A DNA stretch of 36,877 nt. Source: an uncultured Bacilli bacterium (GTDB taxonomy: Bacteria; Bacillota_I; Bacilli_A; RF39; UBA660). Positions 24,526 through 31,517 of the stretch are shown here, one piece after another. The stretch spans positions 1 through 36,877 of the forward strand of contig CANPYQ010000001.1 in NCBI GenBank assembly GCA_947588865.1, in the 5' to 3' direction. The notes beneath the pieces were generated by a model, which saw nothing but the letters and a program-made list of their open reading frames with translations, made no database searches and had not been told where the DNA came from. A program made the translations under genes and the position numbers. Numbering within the stretch: position 1 is the stretch's first letter; each line of letters opens with the position of its first letter.

Positions 24526-24988
24526 TAAATCTATTAAAAGTGTAGTTATTATTGCTATAATCGTAGTAATATTTGGTTTAGTTTACTTTTTATTTAAAAC
24601 AATTTTCGGTAATAATTCCGATAATTATAATCAATATCTTAAAGACTATAAAGTTAATGAATATATTCCAACTTATGTATCTGATGAGTCAATGGTAAAA
24701 ATATATTTAAATGATTATGTATATAATATGTATTATGATATTGATAAAGCTTATAATTCTTTAGATGAAAATTATAGAAATGAAAAATTTGGAAATAAAG
24801 AGAATTATATTAATTATGTAAATTCTCTAAATTATAGTACATATAATCTCACAAGATATTATAAACAAGAAAAAGATGGGTATATAATATTTGGAGCATA
24901 TGATCAGAATAATAATTTATACATATTTAAAACTAAAGGGGTTATGCAATATGTGGTATTTTTAGATGATTATACAGTAGAAATTTAG
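24515..24988 (+). CDS. VirB8/TcpC-like membrane protein, copy 2
   Basis: 157 aa from ATG 24515 (ATG 24518 is an alternative; GGTGGTG at 24505-24511 fits either). It overlaps the previous gene by 11 bases. It has one helix (~9-26, VVIIAIIVVIFGLVYFLF), then IYLNDYVYNMYYDIDKAYNSLDENYR, YGYIIFGAYD-like sequence (GYIIFGAYDQNNNLYIFK) and YVVFLDDYTVEI at the end. The order 'YLND...AY..LDE.YR...F', then strands, matches its neighbour (YRFITYLSSND...LVLDENYKKK), so the two are probably distant paralogues of the NTF2-like VirB8 type. Confidence 0.55.
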   Translation: MMNSKSIKSVVIIAIIVVIFGLVYFLFKTIFGNNSDNYNQYLKDYKVNEYIPTYVSDESMVKIYLNDYVYNMYYDIDKAYNSLDENYRNEKFGNKENYINYVNSLNYSTYNLTRYYKQEKDGYIIFGAYDQNNNLYIFKTKGVMQYVVFLDDYTVEI

Positions 24989-24997
24989 GTGATTATC

Positions 24998-27091
24998 ATG
25001 AAATTAAGATTTAGAGCTGATTCTAGGGATATGTTAATATTTTGTATATTTGCATTTGTTTGGTTAATTGTTGTTGCATTTGCAGTGTCAAATGTTTCAC
25101 AATTTTTAAATGGGGAGTCTTTAACAATTAATTTATTTTTGGCATTTTTACCTAGGAATTTGGCTACAACTATAGTATTCTTTTTTGCAGGTTTAGTAGC
25201 TATTTTTGCTGGAGTTAAGTCCATCTTTTTGGAAAAAGAAGATGATGCAACTGGAATAGGTATATCTATAGGGCAAAAGAAGGAAAAAAATTATGCTAGA
25301 TGGGCAAAAGAAAAAGAAGTACAAAATGGATTAGATGTAAAAGCTGTAGATCCACTTGCTCCAAAATCAGATGCTGCAGGTATTCCACTAATTATGAATC
25401 CAAAAAAGGTATGGGTTGACAATGGTGGGTATCATAATCTAGTTATAGGATCTACAGGTGCAGGTAAAACTCAAACAACTGTTTTGCCAATGGTTAATTT
25501 ACTTGCCAAGCATGATGAGTCTATGATAATAACAGACCCTAAAGGTGAAATATATGAAAACACTTCTAATTATTTAAAAAGTTTAGGATATAATATAGTT
25601 TTATTAAATTTTCGTGATCCACAACAAGGTAATGCCTGGAATCCAATGTATTTACCTTATTCGTTATATAAAGATGGAAATATAGACAAATCTGTTGAGT
25701 TGCTTGAAGATCTTGCTGCAAATATCCTTCATGATCCTAGTGCTAAAGGACAAGATCCATTCTGGGAAAATACTTCCGCGGATTATTTTGCAGGACTTGC
25801 ATGTGCACTTTTTGAGGATGCTGATCCGTCAGAGATAAATTTAAATAGTATTAGTTTAATGACTACTGTTGGTGAAGAAAAATTAGCAAATACTACATAT
25901 GTAAAAGATTATTTCAGTTATAAAGATCCAGGAGGAACTGCATATACAAAAGCATCTTCTACTTTAATGGCTCCGAGTGAAACAAAAGGTAGTATTTTAT
26001 CTGTATTTAAACAAAAAATACAATTATTTGCATCACGTGCTAATCTTTCTGAAATGTTATCTAATAATGATTTTGATATGCGTGATATAGGGAGAAAAAA
26101 AACAGCTGTATTTATCGTTATACAAGATGAAAAAACTACATATCATTCTTTGGTAACTATATTTTTAAAACAGTGCTATGAAACATTGATTTCAGTAGCG
26201 CAAGAATCAGGTGGAAAACTACCTCATAGGACAAACTTTATATTGGATGAGTTTGCCAATATGCCTCCTTTGAAGGACGTTACAACAATGGTAACAGCTG
26301 CTCGTTCAAGAAATATAAGATTTACCTTTATAATACAAAACTTTGCTCAACTTTATGAAGTATATGGGAAAGAAAATGGTGAAACTATTAAGGGTAACTG
26401 TGGTAATATTGTTTATCTGATAAGTACAGAACTTTCAGCACTTGAAGAAATTAGTAAGATGTGTGGAGAAGTTAAATCAAAAGAAAAAGAGAAGACATCA
26501 TCAACACCACTTGTTACAGTAAGTGATTTACAAAGATTAAGTCAGTGGGAAACAATTATTTTAAGACTTAGAACAATGCCTTTTAAAACTAAATTAACTC
26601 CAAATTATCAAATGAATTGGGGCCACAGTTTTCCTAAGGCAACATATCCATTAAGAGAAAAATGTCCAGTAAAAACATTTGACATAAAAGCTTTTGTTAA
26701 TAAAAAAAGAGAAGAAAAGATTAATAATATGCTAGGTGGAGAACCTAAAAATGGTTTTGAAAATATGTCAATGCCTTTCGCACCAGCTCCTTCATTTAAT
26801 CCATTTCAAGATATGCAAAAATCTTCTAATGTAGGGGGATTTAATGTTGACGATTTAGTTAAAAGAATAGATGCTAAAATAGCCGAATTAGAGGAAGAAG
26901 AAAGACAAGAAAAGGCTAAATCAGAATCAAATCAAAATACTTCTGTTAAAGACGCTAAAATTGAACAGAATATAAGTAGTAGTAACGATACAAACAAAAT
27001 TGATGAAAATAAAAAATATGAACAAGAAAAAATTGATAAAAATGGAATTACAGATGATCAGTTCTTTGATGACTTTTTTGCAGATGAATAA
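24998..27091 (+). CDS. virD4: VirD4/TraG-type coupling protein
   Basis: 697 aa from ATG 24998 (AGGTG at 24987-24991; in-frame GTG 24989 is less likely). Two N-terminal helices lie at ~12-32 and ~48-68. Walker A GSTGAGKTQT is at ~151-160, followed by MIITDPKGEIYENTS and GYNIVLLNFRDPQQGNAWNP, classic for TraG/VirD4. Walker B NFILDEFANMPPL is at ~412-424 and ARSRNIRFTFIIQN follows. The C-terminal ~130 residues are a Lys/Glu/Asn-rich tail ending in an acidic patch (DDQFFDDFFADE). VirD4 proteins bring substrates to the T4SS channel. It is the last gene of the operon. No relaxase gene is found beside it, so the substrates may be proteins. Confidence 0.9.
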   Translation: MKLRFRADSRDMLIFCIFAFVWLIVVAFAVSNVSQFLNGESLTINLFLAFLPRNLATTIVFFFAGLVAIFAGVKSIFLEKEDDATGIGISIGQKKEKNYARWAKEKEVQNGLDVKAVDPLAPKSDAAGIPLIMNPKKVWVDNGGYHNLVIGSTGAGKTQTTVLPMVNLLAKHDESMIITDPKGEIYENTSNYLKSLGYNIVLLNFRDPQQGNAWNPMYLPYSLYKDGNIDKSVELLEDLAANILHDPSAKGQDPFWENTSADYFAGLACALFEDADPSEINLNSISLMTTVGEEKLANTTYVKDYFSYKDPGGTAYTKASSTLMAPSETKGSILSVFKQKIQLFASRANLSEMLSNNDFDMRDIGRKKTAVFIVIQDEKTTYHSLVTIFLKQCYETLISVAQESGGKLPHRTNFILDEFANMPPLKDVTTMVTAARSRNIRFTFIIQNFAQLYEVYGKENGETIKGNCGNIVYLISTELSALEEISKMCGEVKSKEKEKTSSTPLVTVSDLQRLSQWETIILRLRTMPFKTKLTPNYQMNWGHSFPKATYPLREKCPVKTFDIKAFVNKKREEKINNMLGGEPKNGFENMSMPFAPAPSFNPFQDMQKSSNVGGFNVDDLVKRIDAKIAELEEEERQEKAKSESNQNTSVKDAKIEQNISSSNDTNKIDENKKYEQEKIDKNGITDDQFFDDFFADE

Positions 27092-27101
27092 TTTATAAAT
27101 T

Positions 27102-27140
27102 AAAAGTTCTTTAGATACTTATATTTAAAGGACTTTTGCT
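27102..27140 (+). terminator. Terminator of T4SS operon
   Basis: Twelve-base arms 27102-27113 and 27126-27137 (one G-U) around a 12-base loop. The arm ends in TTTT, then GCTTT, so the U-tract is short. Confidence 0.6.
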
Positions 27141-27262
27141 TTAAATTTGACTTTATTTATATTATTAAATAACCCACAAATAAAGATGATTTTTTTCAAA
27201 TGAGTAAACTTTTAAACTTTATAAAAAATTAATACATACATATATTGTATTAGGGTGGTTAT

Positions 27263-27550
27263 ATGATAAACAGTATTTCTGTATCTGAACTGAAGAAATT
27301 AAATAATATAAATTTAATTGATATAAGGAGTATAGAAAAATATAATAGTAGACATATTTTAAATGCAATAAATATACCTATGGAACAATTACTTATAAAT
27401 TCAAATAAATATTTAAATAAGAATGAAAAATATTATATTTATTGTCAGAAAGGAATGCAAAGTAGGAAATTATGTCAAATATTACAAAATAATGGTTATA
27501 ATGTTGTTAATGTAACTGGTGGATATGAGGCATGGATTTTAAATGAATAA
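27263..27550 (+). CDS. Single-domain rhodanese
   Basis: 95 aa. Residues ~14-95 form a rhodanese domain: NLIDIRSIEKYNSRHILNA, then INIPMEQL and the active-site loop CQKGMQS with Cys ~61, and the ending GGYEAW. Such proteins transfer sulfane sulfur via the loop cysteine. It carries a second Cys at RKLC. The start is supported by GGGTGG nine bases upstream. It lies alone after the T4SS terminator and ends in its own terminator. The substrate is not indicated by the context. Confidence 0.85.
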   Translation: MINSISVSELKKLNNINLIDIRSIEKYNSRHILNAINIPMEQLLINSNKYLNKNEKYYIYCQKGMQSRKLCQILQNNGYNVVNVTGGYEAWILNE

Positions 27551-27574
27551 GATATTAATTTATCTTATTTTTTT
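27546..27574 (+). terminator. Terminator after rhodanese gene
   Basis: Nine-base arms AATAAGATA (27546-27554) and TATCTTATT (27561-27569) around TTAATT, followed by five more T. The first arm includes the stop codon. Confidence 0.8.
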
Positions 27575-27581
27575 ATTTTCA

Positions 27582-27590
27582 TGATATAAT
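27582..27590 (+). promoter_or_regulatory. Extended -10 promoter of rmuC
   Basis: TGA then TATAAT (27585-27590), an extended -10. The expected -35 lies in the rhodanese terminator. The -10 is only 16 bases before the chosen ATG at 27607. Confidence 0.5.
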
Positions 27591-27606
27591 ATATATGGTG
27601 ATAGTA

Positions 27607-28671
27607 ATGGAATATATAATATTAAGTCTATTAATAATAATACTAATATTAATTATTATAATGTTTAGTAAAAAAAATAATAGTATGGAAGAAAAAATTA
27701 ATAAGTTACAAATAAGTATGATTAAAGAAATAGGTGAGTTTAAAAATGATTTTTCTAGGAGCCTTACAAGTGATTTTAATAATCAAACAGAAAGACTCGA
27801 TAATAGATTAAGACTTATTAATGATAAAGTAAATGAAAGATTAGATGAAAATTTTGAGAAAACTAATAAAACATTTACAAATGTTTTAGAGCGACTATCT
27901 AAAATAGATGAAGCTCAAAAGAAAATAGATACTATATCCGGAGATATAATATCACTTCAGGGAGTACTGACTGATAAAAAGACAAGGGGTATATATGGCG
28001 AGGTAAATCTTGAGCATATTTTATCAAATGTATTTGGAAAAAATAATACTAAAATATTTCAAATGCAATATAGTTTTAATAACGGAACTATTGCAGATGC
28101 TGTTTTATTTACACCTGAACCCTTAGGTTTAATTGCTATAGACTCAAAGTTTCCTTTAGAGAACTATCAAATAATGGTAGATAAAAATAATAGTGTAGCT
28201 ATTCGCAACCAAGCTGAAAAAATGTTTAAAACAGATATGAAAAAACATATTGATGCAATAAGTAGTAAATATATAATACCTGGAATTACCAGTGATCAGG
28301 CGATATTATTTTTGCCAGCTGAGGCAATATTTGCTGAAGTAAATGCTTACCATACAGATATATTAGAATATGCATACAAAAAAAGGGTATGGATAACGAG
28401 TCCTACTACTTTAATTAGTACTTTAACAACTATACAAATTATAATTAAAAATATTGAAAGGGATAAGTTTGCTAAAGTAATTCATAGTGAATTAAGATTA
28501 TTAGATGAAGAATTTAAAAGATATAAAGACAGATGGGATAAACTTTATAGAAGTATAGAAACTGTAAGCAAAGATGTAAAAGATATACATACAACAACTA
28601 CTAAAATTACGAATAGATTTAATAGTATAAATCAAGTGGAGATGAAAAATTTAGATGATGAGGAAAATTAA
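27607..28671 (+). CDS. rmuC: RmuC-like DNA recombination protein
   Basis: 354 aa from ATG 27607; the in-frame ATG at 27595 would lie at or before the likely transcription start, and GGTGAT at 27598-27603 fits 27607. An N-terminal helix (~2-18) is followed by coiled coil (~25-120, including NQTERLDNRLRLINDKVNER). The RmuC core (~125-320) has KTRGIYGEVNLEHIL, AIDSKFPLENYQ, AILFLPAEAIFAEVNAY and KRVWITSPTTL. RmuC is proposed to limit DNA inversions or rearrangements and has a PD-(D/E)XK-type nuclease fold. The signature RG.(W/Y)GE.(V/Q)LE.IL is conserved. The next gene overlaps its end by 17 bases. Confidence 0.9.
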   Translation: MEYIILSLLIIILILIIIMFSKKNNSMEEKINKLQISMIKEIGEFKNDFSRSLTSDFNNQTERLDNRLRLINDKVNERLDENFEKTNKTFTNVLERLSKIDEAQKKIDTISGDIISLQGVLTDKKTRGIYGEVNLEHILSNVFGKNNTKIFQMQYSFNNGTIADAVLFTPEPLGLIAIDSKFPLENYQIMVDKNNSVAIRNQAEKMFKTDMKKHIDAISSKYIIPGITSDQAILFLPAEAIFAEVNAYHTDILEYAYKKRVWITSPTTLISTLTTIQIIIKNIERDKFAKVIHSELRLLDEEFKRYKDRWDKLYRSIETVSKDVKDIHTTTTKITNRFNSINQVEMKNLDDEEN

Positions 28672-29245
28672 CATATTTTTAATATTAGTATCAATTATAG
28701 GTAGTTTATATTTTGTTATTACAAAAGATACTAATATAATTTTTGTTCTTAAAGATATTTCTATAATATTTACAATAAATTTACTTTATATAATAAAAGG
28801 AATATTTAAAATAAAAATAAATGATGGGATAAATTTTATTTATATATTATTTATATTTATGTCACATTTTTTAGGTGTAACCTGTGAACTTTATGGGCAA
28901 ATTTTTTGGTATGATAAATTTATACATTTTTTATCTGGAATTATAACCAGTTTTATTGCAATTTATATACTTGAAAAAGTAAAAAATAGACATAATTTAT
29001 TATTCAATATACTATTTATAATTGCTTTTTCACTTATGGTAGCATCACTTTGGGAAATATTTGAATATTTATCAAGTTATTATTTTAATGTTGATCCACA
29101 AAGAGTTGCTTTAACTGGTGTAAGCGATACCATGAAAGATATTATTGTTGCATTTTTAGGCTCAATATTAATATCCTTAAGTTATTACTTTGAGAATACG
29201 GAAGGTTACCAATTATTAACAAAAAAATTTATAAATCAATTATAA
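28655..29245 (+). CDS. DUF2238 (YjdF)-like polytopic membrane protein
   Basis: 196 aa with about six helices (~7-22, ~28-48, ~62-76, ~90-110, ~118-140, ~165-182). Motifs WYDKFIHFLSG (~88-98), LWEIFEYL (~132-139) and GVSDTMKDIIVAFLGS (~160-175) match the DUF2238/YjdF family, whose biochemical role is unsettled. His, Glu and Asp in these motifs would lie near the membrane surface and could bind a metal or lipid; this is inference. The start ATG at 28655 (or 28658) lies within the end of rmuC, with GGAGATG about 12 bases upstream. Confidence 0.7.
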   Translation: MMRKINIFLILVSIIGSLYFVITKDTNIIFVLKDISIIFTINLLYIIKGIFKIKINDGINFIYILFIFMSHFLGVTCELYGQIFWYDKFIHFLSGIITSFIAIYILEKVKNRHNLLFNILFIIAFSLMVASLWEIFEYLSSYYFNVDPQRVALTGVSDTMKDIIVAFLGSILISLSYYFENTEGYQLLTKKFINQL

Positions 29246-29270
29246 AATAATTAAAAAAAATAACAAAGTA

Positions 29271-29279
29271 TGATATACT
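29271..29279 (+). promoter_or_regulatory. Extended -10 promoter of J-domain-like gene
   Basis: TGA then TATACT (29274-29279). The -35 region is A/T-rich without consensus. The start codon follows at 29305 after GGTGAGGG. Confidence 0.4.
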
Positions 29280-29304
29280 ATATGTAATAGGTGAGGGAAT
29301 ATAT

Positions 29305-30297
29305 ATGGAATTAAAAGAAAATTATTATGAACTTTTAGGATTAATGCCTAAATTTAATTTTGATGTTTCTGATTTAAATTATGTAAAAAGTTTAACTTCA
29401 GATCAGATATTCGATATAACAAATAAAGCATATTTACAAGCAAAAACAGCAGAAGAAAAGAGAAAAATACGTGAGATATATGATATTTTGTCAGATCCAA
29501 AATCTAAGAAATTATATGACTCTGAGTTAGAAAAACAATTAAGCAGAAATATATATTCTGACTCTTCATTATATAAAAAACAAAAAGCAAGAATGGAAGC
29601 ATCTAAATTTGGAAAAAGGATAGCCAGTTCAAGTGTATATGTACTTAATTCTGGATTAGGATTACTGGCTAAAGCTGGAAGGAAAATAAAATTGATTATG
29701 ACTCCTCCAAAATTAAGGGTGGAAGATGTAACTACTAGTGAAAGTGATTTAATAACATTTTATAATAAAAAACTTGAAGCACAGATAAATGAATTATTAA
29801 ATAATCCAAATAATAATTATAATTTAAAAATTGCTTATTTGAAATATAAAAATCAAGTAGAGTTGATAAAACAGTTAATAGCTAAAAAAGAAAATGAAAA
29901 AATTTCAAAAGTAGAATCAGTAATTCATTCATTAGAACTCAAAGCTTTATATACTAAGTTAAATAGAGCTCAATCTTTTTTAGATGTTACATCAAAAAAA
30001 TTAGTTCAATATAATAAATCTTCTAAGCTAACTAAAATATATAAAAAGATTACGGAAACAGAATTAAAAATAGACAAATTAAAGGATAAAAATTATTCAA
30101 AACAAGCAATAAATAGATTAGAGTTAAAAATGAGTAAATTACTTTCTAGTAGAGAAAAGCAAGTAAAAAGGTATAAATTATATAATAATTTTAAATATAA
30201 ATTACAAGATGGTGCGTTAAACATTTATGATATGTCTAGTACATTTATTAAAAATGTAATAAATCCATCAACAGAAGGTTTTATAAAAATGCGTTAA
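29305..30297 (+). CDS. J-domain-like protein without HPD motif
   Basis: 330 aa. Residues ~5-75 resemble a J-domain: NYYELLGLMP at the start and EEKRKIREIYDILSDPKSKK then LYDSEL at the end, as in DnaJ ('YE.LGL', 'A..vLsDp..R..YD'). The loop between helices II and III, where HPD should be, has no HPD, so stimulation of DnaK is unlikely. The remaining ~250 residues are Lys/Glu-rich and mostly helical (~150-290 probable coiled coil). No membrane helix is evident; a short hydrophobic patch lies near 110-118. A perfect palindrome begins at its stop codon. It could be an HSP70-independent scaffold; this is inference. Confidence 0.6.
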   Translation: MELKENYYELLGLMPKFNFDVSDLNYVKSLTSDQIFDITNKAYLQAKTAEEKRKIREIYDILSDPKSKKLYDSELEKQLSRNIYSDSSLYKKQKARMEASKFGKRIASSSVYVLNSGLGLLAKAGRKIKLIMTPPKLRVEDVTTSESDLITFYNKKLEAQINELLNNPNNNYNLKIAYLKYKNQVELIKQLIAKKENEKISKVESVIHSLELKALYTKLNRAQSFLDVTSKKLVQYNKSSKLTKIYKKITETELKIDKLKDKNYSKQAINRLELKMSKLLSSREKQVKRYKLYNNFKYKLQDGALNIYDMSSTFIKNVINPSTEGFIKMR

Positions 30298-30322
30298 CAA
30301 AAATATTTATAAATATTTTTGT
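30297..30322. terminator. 26-base perfect palindrome, likely AT-rich terminator or operator
   Basis: Bases 30297-30322 read identically on both strands. The arm ACAAAAATATTTA contains a run of five A and the 3' arm a run of five T. It starts at the last base of a stop codon and ends 15 bases before the next start codon. It could be a weak bidirectional terminator or a protein-binding site. Confidence 0.45.
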
Positions 30323-30336
30323 ATAAGGAGGTATCC

Positions 30337-31419
30337 ATGAAAAGAATTAGTGTTATGATCATATTTACGATGTTATTATTTATAAATATAGGTAAAATTA
30401 GTGCTGCTACTTGCGAATATAATCTAACTAGAAATAATGATCTCTCAAGTTCCGGTAAAGGTATTTTACATATAACGACAGCACGAGATGATCAAGGTAA
30501 ACTTACTATATCATATGAACATGAGAAACAGGGAGATCTTTATAATGTTTCTGATTTTTATTTAAATTCTAAAATGCTAACTGATGATAATCAATGCTTT
30601 GGTTCTATTACTCTTTGTACATTGAGCAATGGTCAAATGGGAATATTTGCATCTACAATGGATCCTAATGTATTAGATGAAAATGGCTCTTTTGAATATG
30701 ATATTGGCGATAAAGGACTTGATTGGTTTTGGGAATTTATTTCGAATAAGAGTGAGGTTTGTTATACAGTCGATGTATCTAAAATGACAATTAAAAATGA
30801 AAATGGTGAAGATGAAGAAATTGATGTATCAGATGCATCCAATAATGATGTTAATTTTGTATATTCATGTTCTAAATTTGAAGAAATGTATTCTGATATA
30901 GCACACTCATATAATGACTATGGTAATTGTAGTGGTAACAAAGCATCGGTTTCTAGTTGTAGAAGTAATGCATTATCCGAGGTAAATAGAAAATCAGATA
31001 ATTTAAAAAATGTTTGTAGAAATATAACTCAAAATCAGGGTTATAATGCAACGGATTCTTGTATACAGTCGTGTTTACATGTTAATAATTCTATACAAAA
31101 ATTAAGGGATTTATATATAAAAACGCATCAATCTGTAATTTCAAATGATTGTTCATTTTCAGATAGATTGATTATTTGGATTAGAAATATATTCAATTGG
31201 GTAAAATATATAATACCAACAGTTGTAATAATTTTAGGTATTATTGATTTTATTAGAGCTATTGCATCTGAAAAAGATGATGAAATGAAAAAAGCTCAAT
31301 CAAGGTTTGTAAAAAGGTTGATATCAGCAGCACTTATCTTTATAGTACCTTTTGTATTAGTATTTATATTAGATAAAATGGGATTTACCCCAGATGCATG
31401 TGGGATTATGGATTTATAA
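30337..31419 (+). CDS. Secreted Cys-rich protein ending in a VirB2-like two-helix segment
   Basis: 360 aa from ATG 30337 (AAGGAGG at 30325-30331). The signal peptide ends KISA (~24). The external domain (~25-285) has about 14 cysteines, in segments such as TCEYNLTRNNDL, NQCFGSITLCTL, NCSGNKASVSSCRSNA and DSCIQSCLHV. The last ~75 residues contain a helix (~291-310, IIPTVVIILGIIDFIRA), the loop SEKDDEMKKAQSRFVKR and a helix (~330-350). The loop matches the ASKEDEIKK..Q..IKR motif of the VirB2-like proteins at 12318-15185. It thus joins a long external domain to a pilin-like membrane module. It lies about 3 kb beyond VirD4, outside the main operon. Confidence 0.65.
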   Translation: MKRISVMIIFTMLLFINIGKISAATCEYNLTRNNDLSSSGKGILHITTARDDQGKLTISYEHEKQGDLYNVSDFYLNSKMLTDDNQCFGSITLCTLSNGQMGIFASTMDPNVLDENGSFEYDIGDKGLDWFWEFISNKSEVCYTVDVSKMTIKNENGEDEEIDVSDASNNDVNFVYSCSKFEEMYSDIAHSYNDYGNCSGNKASVSSCRSNALSEVNRKSDNLKNVCRNITQNQGYNATDSCIQSCLHVNNSIQKLRDLYIKTHQSVISNDCSFSDRLIIWIRNIFNWVKYIIPTVVIILGIIDFIRAIASEKDDEMKKAQSRFVKRLISAALIFIVPFVLVFILDKMGFTPDACGIMDL

Positions 31420-31472
31420 TTCCTTTTCTTTACATATTTTTACGAATATTTAATACAAATATATTAAATTAC

Positions 31473-31502
31473 TTGAAAGTGAATGATAAAATAAATTATA
31501 AT
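31473..31502 (+). promoter_or_regulatory. Promoter of rnr
   Basis: -35 TTGAAA (31473-31478), 18 bases, -10 TATAAT (31497-31502); a second overlapping TATAAT is at 31502-31507. The ATG is at 31518, so the leader would be about 4-10 bases. Confidence 0.5.
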
Positions 31503-31517
31503 ATAATTGGTGATAAT

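Noticed and set aside
31398..31517. N-terminal extension of the rnr frame up to 31398.
   Set aside because: It overlaps the previous gene, precedes the promoter and resembles no RNase R N-terminus; ATG 31518 has a ribosome binding site.
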